64,000 nucleotides of DNA from Capsaspora owczarzaki ATCC 30864 (GCF_000151315.2 NW_011887299.1:588894-652893); one strand, 5' to 3'. Counted from the stretch's first letter, positions 1-12,868 are shown. The notes: generated from the letters alone by a model not told the origin. Program-made: numbers and translations.

Positions 1-1083
1 ATGGGTTTCATCGTCGTCTGCCTCCTTATCACTGCTGTCAATATTCCCGACGCTTGAGCTTCGCGGCGGCTGGAGGGTCACCTTCAACTTGCTGGTTTGT
101 TCGAGGAGGTTCCTGCGCGCTTCAGTCACCGCCACTGGCGCACCAGTCTCGTCGTCATCTAGCAAATCATCCGAGTCGGTTGGATCGTAGGTGGCATAGG
201 ACAGGGCGGGGTTGCGAGAGCGCTGGCGTTCGAGCATTTCCTCTTGAATCATGCTGTCGGAACCAGTGGCGTTGGTCGCGCCGTCTTGAACTCGAACCGT
301 TCGCCGTATGCTCGACGACGCTTGCTCAAACACTTTGTGCTCTTGTAAAGAGGACGATGATGACTTGGTCTGCTGCTTTTCCTCTGAAACGACCGTCAGA
401 TTGGACGACGCAGCCACATATCCAGCTCGCGTTCGGAGCTTGTGCCTTTGCGCATCGGAAACGGTCGCGATGACGTCGCCAGCCTCAGCAGCGTCCTTCG
501 TCGCATTGCTGGAAGCAGCAGCCGCCTTTCGCGCGCCGTGATGATTGGCAGCAGCAGCTGCAGCTGAGGAACTCGAGCTGCTCGTCTCCGCAAAGACGCC
601 TCGAGGGAGGTGCGTTCCAGCGCTACTGGGGCCAACTGTCTGCTGTGCGCCAAGGCCTGCGAGCGCCGGCGCAGAGCCGCCTGGAGCAGCAGCAGCAGAC
701 GTCGGAATCCGCCCGGCAATGATGCCCGCTGCCTCTGCATTGTCGCCAGAGCTGCGACGCGGCACCGACGAAGGGGACGACGACGACGACGACGACGACA
801 AGGAGCCCCGTTGGGCTGAACGCGAGACTGGCGTGGCTGGCGGGGTGGCCCAGGAGGCGTCTGCTGCACTGCTGCGCTGGGAATGGAGTGGCTGGGACTG
901 AGAGGCGAGCTGCGCGCGACGCAGTGTGGCCGCCTGGAACAGGTCCTCGGGCTTCTTGAGCACATAGAAGAGCCACAGCAGCGTGACCAGGAAGAGCACA
1001 AAGTCGATGGCTGCCGTCGCGCCAACCAGCAGCGAGAGCCCGGCGGGCAGAATGGACAGTAGGACGGGCACCCAGGTCCGCAT
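1..1083 (-). CDS. Hypothetical membrane protein, N-terminal part, gene cut by window edge
   Basis: The reading frame is open from an ATG at 1083 down to position 1, giving the first 361 residues with no stop. The first ~48 residues hold two hydrophobic stretches separated by a short polar turn (about residues 5-25 and 27-46). A KKPEDLF segment follows, so a helical hairpin at the N-terminus is likely. The rest is low complexity: Ser, Ala and Asp runs, then a charged region with EEMLERQRSR and an acidic DDLLDDDE patch. I do not recognise the family. Codon use matches neighbouring genes, and overlapping frames on the other strand lack a credible protein. The long tail is probably cytosolic and disordered, which is inference. 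No intron is needed in the visible part, but one could lie beyond the edge. Confidence 0.6.
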   Translation of the reverse strand, partial: MRTWVPVLLSILPAGLSLLVGATAAIDFVLFLVTLLWLFYVLKKPEDLFQAATLRRAQLASQSQPLHSQRSSAADASWATPPATPVSRSAQRGSLSSSSSSSSPSSVPRRSSGDNAEAAGIIAGRIPTSAAAAPGGSAPALAGLGAQQTVGPSSAGTHLPRGVFAETSSSSSSAAAAAANHHGARKAAAASSNATKDAAEAGDVIATVSDAQRHKLRTRAGYVAASSNLTVVSEEKQQTKSSSSSLQEHKVFEQASSSIRRTVRVQDGATNATGSDSMIQEEMLERQRSRNPALSYATYDPTDSDDLLDDDETGAPVAVTEARRNLLEQTSKLKVTLQPPRSSSVGNIDSSDKEADDDETH

Positions 1084-1799
1084 TATTTTGTCACGTCACG
1101 CACAACTACTGCTGTACTTTGAGGCTTGCTTCGAAATTTTGCTTCGGTGGGGTTGAGGATGGTAGGTGGCGCCGAGTTTGAAAGAATAGGAGGAAGCGGC
1201 TTGGGAAAACCGGGTCAAAGCAGTGTTGCAAGGGGAAAACGGGAACAGGAAGGAAACGGACAAAGTGAAAAAAAGAACAATGGCGGGAATGAGCTTTTTG
1301 TACAAGAACGAACAGGGAAAGCAGATCATAAAGGGGGGGGGGATGCGCTTTTTTTGTTTGAAGTGAGTCAGTACAGTAAGGCGATCTCAGAGCGATCGAG
1401 ATGTGGCGTTCGTCCTCGCTCAGAACAAACGCCGACAGCATTGGAGCAACAGTTTTTGTTGTTGTTTTTCGTCAAAAAAACAACGCTTGGATTTCGTCGG
1501 ACAACCTTGGTTTTCGTTCGACAGCTCTTTTTGTCAATGAAAGGCACATGTAGCTGGAGCCGATTCAAAGGCAAGGAGACGAACGCAGACAAGCACAAGA
1601 GATCGAAGGTAAACCCTTCCCGCCATATTCCATTTTCTCGCTCTCTTCTCCTTCCTTCCCCCCCCCCTTCCCTTCCGCCCACTTCCTGCCATTCACTTCT
1701 GACTCATCTTTCATTCCCATCATTGTCTTTTCGGTTTCAGTTCAGTCTACACTTTTCTTCTTCTTCTTCTTCTTTTTTTTTTTTCTTCTTTATCTTTCA
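1084..1799. other. Intergenic / 5' leader between two divergent genes
   Basis: This stretch separates the start of the leftward gene from the tiny first coding exon of the rightward gene. It is rich in T and C runs, especially after 1660. A possible splice acceptor (ttcag ending at 1740) lies just before the 4-nt coding exon, so part of it may be a spliced 5' UTR. I see no conserved coding frame. Confidence 0.5.
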
Positions 1800-4700
1800 A
1801 TGCGTAAGTTTTTTTTGTTTTTTTTTTAAGATGGTTTTTTTTTCAAGCCTACCTCACTTTGTTTCTCCCTTCTCGCTCTCCTCCTCCTCCTCCTCCCACA
1901 CACAGCTTCCGACTCTGCTTACAGCACGTTCGAGCTTGGCTCCGGTACGTCGTCCAACAGAAAACAGAGAGAAAACGGAAAAAAAAAAAAAAAAAAAAAA
2001 AAAGCCTTATGATCCCTGCTGACCTCCATTTGTTTTTTTTTTTTTTTGTTTTTTTTTGTTTTTTTTTTTTGCCTTTCTGCCCTTCCTCCTCTTCTGCTGC
2101 CTTGCCCTGCGTCATCATCATCATCATCATCATCATCCTGTGTCTTAGGCGACAGCGAGGGTCTCCTGACCGTCCGCCAGCGCCGCACCAGCCGCAAGAC
2201 GATTGCCCTTGTCGCAGCTGTCTGCCTTGCCGCTGCCCTTGCTGCGGTCATTGCAGTCACCACGTCCTCCTCCGGCGACTCCAACAACGCCAAGCCCCAC
2301 ACTGGCGACAACGCTCAAGGTAAGCTGCGTTTTATTCATCTCCAGCTCTCTACTCTGCTCCACCCCACGACTTGTTTTCAATGGATTTTTTTATTTTTCA
2401 TTTTGTGTTCAGCTGCGCGGCTTTTTTTTTTTTTTTTCTTTTTATTTCCTGCGGCTTATTTTCAAATCATTTATTGTTGTGATGATTTGCTATTATTCTT
2501 ATTATTGCGCCATGAGCCACGCCTGGGGGGTGTCGATTGTTCATACTTCTGCTTCCGTTGGCGGCTGGCTTCTCTTTCCCCTCTCATCTCTGTTACTCTA
2601 TTCTGTGATTTTTCGTGTGTTTTGTTCTGTGCTTCTTTGAAGTTGAATGAGGCGGGGACGCGACGTGCGGAAAATGAACCATTTTTAACACTTTTTTTTT
2701 CTTTTTTTTACATAACGGCACAAAAAAAATGATCTTTTTATTTTGTTGTTGTCGGCGTTTCGGTTTTTCGCTGCTGCTGCTGCTACTGCTGCTGCTGCTT
2801 GCTATTCTTTGAATCGTGCTTTGGGGACGAGGAGAAAAATCATAGTTCAGCAAATTACCGAACTTGGAGCACCGCACAAAAAAACAACTCGCTCATCGTC
2901 GTTTTGCTTTGTTGGGGCATATGTTCGCGTTTTGGGATTGCTCCTGGACCCCATGACCCCGACTCCCTTCGCTCAGTGGATGTTTGTTGGTTTTGATATT
3001 TATTATTTTATTGAATGAAAGAAGTGGGGGGGGGGCGAAGAGGAAGAGAAAGATCCAACTACATTGGGCTTTTGCCGGGTTTCGTTCGATTTGTTCATCC
3101 AACCAAACCACCTTTGTCAGTCTCGTGACACACATCCCCTGCATCAACTGATATTAAACTTCACACCCTTTTTTACAGACCCCCCGGCCGTCCTCACCGC
3201 CCTCCAGGCCAGCATCCTCGACACCACCACCAAGACCCTGACCCTCTCCGCCACGACCGTCAACAACGCCACCCTGTTTGGCCAGCTTGCCACCGCCACC
3301 TCCACCGACCCCAACGGCTCGATCGTCCTGACCTCGGCTGGCTGCACCTTCATTGGCCTTGACTCGTTCCCCACTCTGCTCTGCCAGGGCAGCGGCAACC
3401 TGCTTGGCGTCTCGGGCACCTTCTCGTTCCTCGCCACCGTCCTCTCGATCAGCACTGCCGAGCTCGGCTTTGGTCTGTCTGCCACGATCGGCTCGGGCTA
3501 CTCGATCGCCCAGGGCGTCCAGTTTGCCCAGATGCCCGCCGACTCGTGGTTCACCCAGGTCTCTGTCAGCGCGAAGGGCCGCGGCTCGGTCAACGCCTCG
3601 ACCACCGCCTTTGCGATCGGCACCTACTCGTTCGTTGCCGGTGTTGTCGTCAAGGTCGAGGGTGCTCTTGCCACTGGCAACTCGCTTGCCGGCCTCGAGC
3701 GTCTCAACCGCACCTTTACGCAGTCGACCTTTGACCTGCTCGCCACCTTCCCCCTGAACAACCCCCAGGCTGCCACCGCCGAGATTGACATTGATGTTGA
3801 GCTCCACTTCCGCAACGCCCTGAACATTCTCGGCACCCAGGTTGACGTGACCCTCACCGGCGTCTCTGCCACCCCCGCCGTCGACATCCAGACCCTCCTG
3901 ACCCTCCAGCTCACCACCAACCCCGCCGTCTCGTTCGTCGCCTCCACCACGTGGGACTCGACCACCAACACGCTCACCTTCGCCGGCCAGCTCCTCGCCT
4001 CGTGGAACCCCGTCAAGTGGATTAGCCTGGCCACCGCCACCCTCAACTTTGTCGTTGACACGTCGAACGCCAACACTGACAACCTCGGCTCGACCCTCAC
4101 CTCGTTCAACTTTGACGGCGCCGCCTCCTTCCCCTTCCAGACCACCGGCCAGGGCGCTTCGCACCTCTACCTCACCGGCTCAAACAACTTCCAGGACTGG
4201 ACCCTCGTTGTCTCTGTCGACCTTGCCACCGGCGACTCGACTCAGCTCCCCACCCTCCTCTCGACTGCCCTCGGCGGTGCTTCCCTCGGCGACAACACCC
4301 TTGCTGACTTTACCCTCAACACTGCCTCGGTTGTCCTCACCATCACCACCAACGCCGGCGCCACCCGCGGTCTCACCTTTGTTGCCGACGTCAAGGTCGC
4401 CTCTGGCTCGCAGCAACGCCAGCTCCTCACCCCCGTCCTCGGCGACGGCTCTGCCGACTTTTCGCTGAGCGTCTACGGCCCCATCTTTGACAACCTCCAG
4501 GTCAGCTCGGTCACTGTTGACTTCCTCGCCAACCTCGTCCAGATCACCCCCGTCGTCAGCTACGCCAAGGTCGACGTCGGCTTCTCTGTTGGCCGCACCA
4601 ACGGCGTCCACGCCAGCCTCGATCTGACCCTCGCCCTCAAGAGCAACCCCCAGCCCGTCGTCTTTGCCGTCTCTGCCGACTGGACCTCGAGCACCAACCA

Positions 4701-6630
4701 GTTCACCTTCTCTGGCGCCCTCGCCAGCGCCTGGGTCGCCCCGTTCGGCCTCCAGTGGCTCACCCTGTCGCCCATCTCGGTTGCCCTTGTTGTCAACACT
4801 GCCACCCCGTCGCTCGTCTCGCTCTCGTTCGACGGCAAGGCCTCAATCACCTTCGCCTCGTCCGCCATCCTCAACTCGTACGACATCCACCTTGCCGGCA
4901 CCAACGACTTTTCCGACGTTGTCTGCGAGCTTGTCGTCAAGGTCGACAGCCTCTCCAACGCTGTCAACACGATCGCTGGCCGCGCTTCTGGCACCCCTGC
5001 CGCCACTGACGACCTCGCCTTCAGCTCGGCTGACATTACCCTCGTCATCAACACTGCCGCCTACACGGACTCGACCACCGGCCGTGCCTACCTCCCCGGC
5101 CTGACCCTCGAGCTCGACGTCATCACCATCCTCAAGCCCTCGTCGCTCTTCACCAAGATGTCCACGATCAAGGCTGACGCCGACACTGTCCAGTTCTGGT
5201 TCTCCATGTACCTGCCCGTCTTTGGCGACATGACCAAGGGTCTTGCCTTCACCCTCGGCACCACCACCATCCCCGTCAAGCCGAACGTCAACTTTGACGG
5301 CTTCTCGCTCACCATCGACATTGCCGTCCCCTCCACCGTCACCATCACCACTGGCGCCTCGGTTCTCTTTGCCAAGCAGAGCGACTGGCTCACGTTCGAC
5401 ATTGGCGGCACCTTCTCCTCCGACGCCGAGGTCACCGTCCAGGGCAGCATGGCTGGCGAGTGGGCCAACATTGCCGGCCTCAAGGGCTTTGACATTACCA
5501 ACCCCTGGATTGAGATTGGCTTTGGCCCCTCTGGCATCACCGCGTTCGGCGTTGGTGGCGAGATCACCATCGGCGGCGTTGTCATTGACATTAACGGCTT
5601 TGTTGACATCACCAACCCCGTCAACGTCTTCTTCATGACGGAGGTTGCCACCCTTGCCTTTGCCGACGTCACCCGCGCCTTCAACAACGCCCAGCAGGAC
5701 TCGACCTACCCTGCCATTGACGTCACCACCGTCCCCGGCTCCATGAACTTCCAGGGCGTCTCGTTCGCCATTGCCCCCGTCACCCAGGACTTTGTTGTCA
5801 ACGACATTATCATCCACTTTGTCGAGGGCGTCTCCCTGAACGCCTCCATCGGTCTGATTGGCATTGACCACATGGCCGTCTCGATGGTCACCGACTGGGA
5901 TCCCCTGCACCCCAACTTTGAGTTTGCCATCGACCTCAGCTTTGCCAACCTCACCACCGCCTTCAACATGTTCATGGATGCCCTCCTTCCCCCGCACTAC
6001 CTCCGCCCCGACTCGCTTGTCGACGACTGGGAAAAGTTCATTTCGGACCTCTCGTACATTATTCCTCAGCTCACCGCGCTCAGCATTGAGAACCTCTCGA
6101 TGAGCAACCTTGCCCACGGCATCTTCCCCACCATGTCGATGACCCTCCAGATCTACAACCAGCCCCACTCGGTCACCTTCGACCTGGCCTCGCTCTCCCA
6201 GCTCGTCGTCTCCTTTGGCGACATGCTCAAGGACGGCCTCATCGATCTCCGCAAGCTCCTCGGCATTCCGGACTGCATCATCTCGACCGACTGCCCCTCT
6301 GGCCAGCACTGCTCCCACAAGAAGGGCTCTGCCTGGCAGTGCGTCAGCGAGGTTCCCTCCGGCTCGGGCAACGTCCCGATCTTTGGCCCCGTCACCTGCG
6401 TCTCGTCTGCTGATTGCCAGGGCTCTCCCACCGGCAGCTGCTGCCAGAACGGCGAGTGCGTCAAGAACAACGTCGGCACCACCTTCTGCGGCTACTGCGA
6501 CTTTGGCGGCTGCAACGACCCCGCCTCTGGTTGCATCTTTGGCATCTGCACTGGCTGCGTCACTGACCTTGACTGCTACTGGAGCGGCTCTGCTGGCCAC
6601 CACTGCTCGAGCGGCATGTGCGTCGCATAA
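1800..6630 (+). CDS. Large signal-anchored extracellular repeat protein with Cys-rich C-terminus
   Basis: Proposed exons are 1800-1803, 1906-1944, 2149-2319 and 3179-6630, all joined in phase 1, giving 1221 residues. The first coding exon is only ATG plus one base before a gtaagt donor. Residues ~33-51 form a strong hydrophobic segment preceded by RQRRTSRK, typical of a type II signal anchor. The large remainder is Thr/Ser/Val-rich and looks all-beta. At least three ~240-residue repeats can be seen, marked by Trp-containing motifs whose Trp codons lie at 3952, 4682 and 5386 (for example STTWDSTTNTLTFAG). The last ~120 residues hold about 20 cysteines (CPSGQHC, GSCCQNGEC, CGYCDFGGC), suggesting a disulphide-bonded module. 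Codons end almost always in C, unlike neighbours, which suggests high expression. I do not recognise a named family. A cell-surface or secreted role is inference. Confidence 0.65.
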
Positions 6631-7068
6631 GCTCCCCCCCCTCTTTTTTGGTCCCCCGCAGACGCAACACGCATTTCTCGTTCCTGCCTCTCTCTCTCTG
6701 TTCTGATGTTGTTTGTTTCCCCTCCGGATTTTGTTTGGCTTTTGTGAAACCTGAGCAACTGGCCGCTGTTGACTGTGTTGCTTGTGCTTCAGTTTTTGCC
6801 CCCATTTCCTTTGTCAATCAACAAGATTGCTTTATAAATACTATTGATGTGCTTTTTCTGTTTTCTTTTTCATCATCTGAGACGGTCAACAACACAAGTT
6901 ACAAGTCAGTCTTTTCGTTTCATTTCAATTGAAGAGGGAAGGTTTTGTCCCCTTCCTTCGTCCTGGGTTGCCTTACTTCTCACTGAATCCTAGTATCTGA
7001 ATCAAGTCATTGTGCAACAAAAGAGAGAGCCGGCGTTTCGTGCTGCCTCGACACACACCAGCAGCAAA
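6631..7068. other. Intergenic, 3' UTR and promoter region
   Basis: This stretch follows the TAA of the surface-protein gene and precedes the proposed flippase start. It is T-rich with CTCTCT runs. A TTTATAAATA stretch near 6831 could be a TATA-like or polyadenylation-related element. No coding frame stands out. Confidence 0.4.
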
Positions 7069-10000
7069 ATGGCATCAACGAACGCCGCAGCTCGATTGCT
7101 GCACAGCAATGACCCGGTCCACTCTGAGGCAAGCAAGCCAAGGGCCCGATCTGATCGTCGCGTCTTGCTCATGATGATGATGATGAGTGGGTGTTGCGTT
7201 GGTGGTTTCATGTGTGGAGAGGGGGGAAAGGGACAAGCAGCAACCTGGAGGACTGGAGGACTGATCGTAGTGAAGGTGGAGGTTGGGTTTTGACGCCCTC
7301 TCTCACCCTTTGTTGTTTGTTGTTTGCTCCCGCTTAACTCGGTTGTGCTCTGCGCTGGTGCCCGAGTCCCTTGTTTGACACAATGCTCTTCTCTCTTTCT
7401 TCTCTCTCTCTCAGTGTGTGTGTTTGCGTTTGTGCTTCTGTTCTTCGTCGACGCTTTTGTTGTTATGTTTTTGTTTTATTTGAGTTCACGGCGATCGGGT
7501 TTTTGCTTTGTCGCTTGGTAGCTTTTTCTTCTGCCTCTCGCTTTTTGCGTCGCTCTGCATTCGATTGCGCTTCGATGTTGACTGTTTGTTGATGATGGGA
7601 TTGACCGGAAGTGGAAAAGTGGGACGAGCAGCTTCGCACTTTGGTTGCTGCTGCTCAAGTGATGCGGGTGCGAACAACAATCAACATTTTGCGCATTGGA
7701 AAAAAGGATGTGACCAGCTGCGTCTACGCTCATCATCCGTCTGCTGCTGCTGCGTAGCCACTCAGCGAAACGTTAGTGGCACGAAGTGAGTTGTGCTCGA
7801 GGTTGAGGTGGGGACGCGCAGTGAGCGTGAATTGGGAAACCAATCGTAAACTGGAACGACCGATTGCTTTTTGTTGTGGAACCGCGTTTGTGAGCCAACC
7901 ATCAAAACGTCACAGTTGCACTTTGACAACTCGTACAACGGCGGACTCGTAGTAAATAGCTTGTAGCAGTAGTAGTCGTCGTAGTAGTGGTAGTAGGGCA
8001 GATACACGATGTGATCGACCTTGGAAACCACTTCGTCTCAGAAATTTTGCTCCGGTGCTCCCTAATTTGTCGTAACAATCACTGACTTTGTTGTTTCTTA
8101 CAATCTTCTGGTCGTCGCTAGATCGCGGGCTTCTGCCAAAATCAAGTCACGACGACAAAGTACACGGCGCTGACGTTCCTCCCGCAAAACTTGTTTGAGC
8201 AGTTCCACCGCTTTGCCAACTGCTACTTTTTGGCAATGGTCATTCTGGCGTTCATTCCGGCCACACAGGCCGTCAATCCGTCGACGGCAGCGTTGCCGTT
8301 GCTGTTTGTGCTCACCACGTCTGCAATCAAGGACGCCGTGGAAGACTACAAACGCCGGAAGAGCGATCTTCAAGTCAACTACTCTGTCACCACGCGCGTT
8401 GTCTGCAAAGAACGGCCACTCACGCGAGAGGAGCAGCAGGCCATGGCTCGCTTGCATCCGCTGTCGTTCTTGACGCAACCGCTGATGCGCTGCTTTGATG
8501 CGCTTGTTGCTCGCTGCCTCGCGAGCCGCCAGCAACGGGAGAAGATTATTCGTGAGTATGAGGCCACCCACGGCACACTTGACGGCAAGCCAAGCGATGA
8601 GAAGCATCGGCCCTCGCCGTCCACAAAGCAAGCAAACAACCAAGGAGGTCAATTCACCGAGCTGTCGTCCGACGAATCGTCCGACCGCTCCGTGTCGTCC
8701 GCCTCGTCTGTCTCTGCGTCGTCGCAAATGCCGGACATTGGTGGCGGTCGTGCAGACCAACTGCCAGCCAACCATTCGAACGGACGACTGCTTGAGCGCG
8801 TGCTTTGGCAGGAGCTGCGGGTTGGCGACATTGTGCGACTTGTTGATGGTGATGCCATTCCAGCGGATGTCGTCCTGATCGGCACATCGGATCCGCAAAA
8901 CCTCTGCTACGTTGACACCGCCAGCATGGATGGCGAGACCAACCTCAAGCCCAAGGAAGCGTTGGCGCTGACTCGGGGCCGCTGCGCGTCTGCGCAAGGA
9001 TGTGTGTCACTGGCCGCTCGCGTCCAGTGCGAGAGCCCCAACAACAACTTGTTTCGGTTCCAGGGGTCTATGGCGTTTGCAGAGGACAATTTCGCCCAAA
9101 CAGATCCGATCGGCATTCAAAACGTGCTATTTCGCAGCTGCATCCTGCGCAACACGGATTACATTTACGGCCTTGTTGTCTATGCAGGGCACGACACAAA
9201 AGTTCTGCAGAATAGCTCTCGAGGCCGCTTCAAGCGCACCAAGATGGACAAGATGATGAACAAGGAAATTATCTTTGTTTTCGTCATTTTGATCTTGTTC
9301 TGCCTTATCGGCGCCATTTTGTCGGCGGTGAACGGCATCAGTCCTCCAGAAACGCATTGGTACCTGTACTTTCCCACCAACAGGTATCTCAGTGCCTTCA
9401 TCAACTTTTGGTCGTTTGCGCTGATTCTGCAGTCGCTCGTGCCCATCTCTCTCTATGTGACTGTCGAGATGGTCAAGCTCGTGCAAGGTGAGCGCTGTTT
9501 GCTGGCCATTCACAGACTTCAGTGGGACTGGTCTCCTTGTTGAACTCACAATTCCGACTTTGCTCCACACCTACAACCTCTCAGCTCTATTTATCAGTCA
9601 GGATTTAGACATGTACTGGGCTGCAACCGATACGCCTGCTTGGGCGCGCACCTCTGCCTTGAGCGAAGAGCTTGGGCAGCTCGAGTACATTTTTTCCGAC
9701 AAGACTGGCACATTAACTCAGAATAGGATGGTGTTCCATGGGTGCAGTGTAAATGGCGTCATTTACGGTGCCGGCTCGACATCCAGTAAGCGCGCTGTGT
9801 TGCAGTTTGTTGTGTAGATCAAGCGGGCGCAACAGATCCCCTTTTTTTTTTCTTTTGTTGTCGTAGCTCACGCACCGCGAAATACTATCCGCCACTGCAG
9901 AAACTCAACCAGTCACATCAAACTCGCCGTACTCGCAACCAATGCAGTACCACGACGCTGCCATGATTCGTCAACGGCTCGTTGACAAGCATTTGATTGC

Positions 10001-12503
10001 ATTCTGGGAACACCTGGCATTGTGCCACACAGTCATGGCCGAGTACAAGGAGGCGGATAAGACTCGACCTCAGCGACTGCCAGAAACCTTGAGCTACCAG
10101 GCCCAGTCGCCAGACGAAGCGTGCCTTGTCGCTGCCGCCAGGGACTTTGGCTTTGCATTTGTGGATCGCACCATGAATGTGGTCAAAATCAACATTGACG
10201 GGCAAGATCGCTTCTACGATGTGCTGAATGTTCTCGAGTTCAATTCAGACCGCAAGCGCATGTCGGTGATTATTCGCACCCGCGACACGTAAGGAGTCTG
10301 TGATTTGGTTTGATCGATCCGTTGTTTTGTTTTTGTGCTTTTGTTTCCACCTTTTGGCATGGCTCGCTCATGCACACCTCTGTCTGCTTGCTGCAGCAAT
10401 GAAATCAAGCTGCTGCTCAAGGGAGCCGATGACGTCGTCATCCCCCTGCTGGCACCGCTGGCCAAGTCGGCTCTTCCGGCATTTTTGACGGTGCCTGGGG
10501 CCGAAAAGAAGGAAGGTGGCGCGTTGTCAGCTCGAGACCTGCTCGACGCCACGCGCACCCACCTCGATAACTTTGCCAAACGAGGCCTTCGGACACTTTG
10601 TCTCGCATGGAAGCCACTCACTGAGGACGAGTGGCGGGCATTTGATGCCAAGTTTAGCGCGGCCGCCATCTCAAAGGAAGACCGAGAGCAGGCCATTGCC
10701 GAGGTGAGCGCGAGCATTGAGAATGGCTTGCAGCTCGTCGGCGCCACGGCCGTGGACGACAAGCTGCAAGACCATGTTGCCGACACGATCGCCGTGCTCG
10801 CGAGGGGAGGAATCAAGCTGTGGATGCTCACGGGTGACAAGCAAGAAACCGCCATCAACATTGGCTTTTCGTGCAAGATTTTCCGCCGAGGCATGCAGGT
10901 GCTGATTCTCAATGCGACCGACGCCGAGTCGACGCAAGCTCGGATCACAGAGCTGCTTGGGTTTGTAACCGCCGACTTGGCCGCGGGCACGGCTTCCGAC
11001 AAGGACAGCCCGTTGAATGAGGCAGCATCGACAGATCCGTCGATCGCCTTTAGCACTTCGCAAGATCCCCTCACAAAATCTGCAAGTGACCCCATGAGCC
11101 AAGTGGCGCGCGATCGCATTTCGACCATCATCCCTGGCGCCATCACGGCGTCCGCCTACAGCACAGGCAGCCACTCGTCGGGTGACCATCCGTTTGGCGC
11201 AAGTGCCAGCACGTCGTCGGCAGGAGATCCCAGCCGCATGAACAATTCCAACCCCGACGGCCGTCCTGTCTTTGGACTCGTTGTCAACGGCGCCACCCTG
11301 GTGCACTCGCTCTCGCCCGAGTTGAAAGACCAATTCCTCAGTTTGGCCAAACAATGCGCCTCGGTGGTGTGCTGCCGCTGCTCGCCGCTCCAGAAAGCCT
11401 CGGTGGTGGATTTAGTGCGCAAGGGTCTCGGTACCATCACGCTTGCCATTGGTGATGGTGCTAACGACGTTAGCATGATCAAGGCGGCCAACATTGGCGT
11501 TGGCATCAGCGGCAACGAAGGCATGCAGGCGGTCATGGCCAGCGACTACGCCATTGCCCAGTTTTCCTTTTTACGCAAGCTGCTGCTGGTCCACGGTGTG
11601 TGGTCGTACCATCGCATCACGTGGCTCGTCCTCTACTTTTTCTACAAAAACTACGCGTACATTTTGGTCAACTTTTGGTTTAACACGACCGCTGGCTTTT
11701 CGGCCCAGACCGTCTACGAGTACACGTACATCATGTTCTTCAACCTGGCCTTCACTTCGCTACCCCCGATCGTTCTGGCGGTTTTTGAGCAGCCTGTGAA
11801 GGCGCGCGCGGCCATGCTCTTCCCCGAGCTCTACTTGCAAGGAATGCGAAACGAACTGTTCAACAAGAAGCAGTTCTGGCTAACCATCCTCGACGCAACG
11901 TATCAGTCCTTGATTTGCTACTTGATTCCGCGATTCGCGATCGCTGTCGCTCCCACTGGGCAGCAGTACGACATGTGGTCACTCGGCACCGTCTGCTACA
12001 CGACGCTTGTTGTGTTGGTCAACCTGCGTTTAGCCCTCGACACGCACATGTGGACCAAGCTGAGCGCGGTGATTTGCTCTGCCTCCGTCCTGCTGTGGTT
12101 TTTGTACATGCTCGTGTACATGAACGTCCTCGCCAAGATGAACTCTGTCTTTGGCGTCGTTTTCATGCTCTGGCCCAACCCGACGTATTGGTTTACGGTC
12201 ATCCTCTCGGTGACAACTGCCATCATGCCATACGCCATCATCAAGTACGCATACAGCATCTTCAACCCGACCAACACGCAAGTGGTTCGAGAAATGTACT
12301 TGCTTCGCACTGGGCGATTCGAGCACGTCCCGCGCGACTCTGATACATGGCAGTACAGCGAGCCGGAAGAACCGTCCAACTCGATACCCATGGTCGAGCT
12401 GTCGTCGAGCTCGCAAGATGCCAAGTCTTCTGGCCTAGATCGTGATATCAGCACTGCAAGTACTGCGCCTCTCGTTGGCGCCCTCGGCAGCACCAATGTT
12501 TGA
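7069..12503 (+). CDS. P4-ATPase phospholipid flippase (class V / ATP10-like)
   Basis: Exons are 7069-7128 (proposed), 8122-9487, 9585-9785, 9901-10288 and 10397-12503, giving 1373 residues in frame. P4-ATPases flip phospholipids to the cytosolic leaflet using ATP. Visible hallmarks are the N-terminal [19 protein letters not shown], the actuator motif DGETN, the PISLYVTVE signature of TM4, the phosphorylation site DKTGTLTQN, the KGADD motif of the nucleotide-binding domain, the hinge [11 protein letters not shown] and a final multi-TM block. [14 protein letters not shown] resembles the ATP10 group. A Ser-rich insertion of roughly 130 residues sits in the actuator region before [12 protein letters not shown], and a second Ser-rich insert lies in the N/P domain (about 10995-11240). 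Exon 1 depends on a GC-AG intron. It supplies the expected NDP motif, but another first exon is possible. Confidence 0.93.
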
Positions 12504-12868
12504 GTTTCCGATAATTGTTTCAGTTTTTTTTTTTTGTTTGTTTGTTTGTTTGTTTGTTTGTTTGTTTGTTTTTTGCGAAGTATCTATGTGTCTGTCGATC
12601 TATGTGTGTTTAAAAATTCAGATATTAGAATTATTGAGCCAAGTTGCTTTTTATTTCGGTCTAAAATAAGAAAATGTGACGAGTGAATCAAAAGCGAAAA
12701 ATCATGTGGGTGCGACAGCGCAAAAAGCCGACAGTCGAAGAACAAGGCCAGTATGGTGTTTCGGGCATTTTCTGCCAGCTATATATTACAGATGGGGGGT
12801 GGGTGGAAGAAATCACGCGGGTGAGAGCCAAGGTCGAGAATGAAATTCCACCAACAATGCCCAAAACT
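12504..12868. other. Intergenic between convergent genes
   Basis: The 3' ends of the flippase and the AT-hook protein meet here. The stretch contains a T run, a (TTTG)n array and AT-rich sequence suited to transcript ends. No gene seen. Confidence 0.5.
12533..12568. repeat. (TTTG)9 tetranucleotide microsatellite
   Basis: Nine perfect TTTG units follow a T run just downstream of the flippase stop codon, in the probable 3' UTR. Confidence 0.9.

Noticed and set aside
1126-2022. 298-residue plus-strand frame ahead of the surface protein
   Set aside because: Ser/Phe/Lys runs from T- and A-rich tracts, no motif, and it conflicts with the intron sites supported by phase.
4843-6603. 586-residue minus-strand open frame opposite the surface-protein gene
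   Set aside because: The extreme C-ending codon bias removes stops from the antisense frame, and the product is Gly/Val/Asp-biased without motifs.
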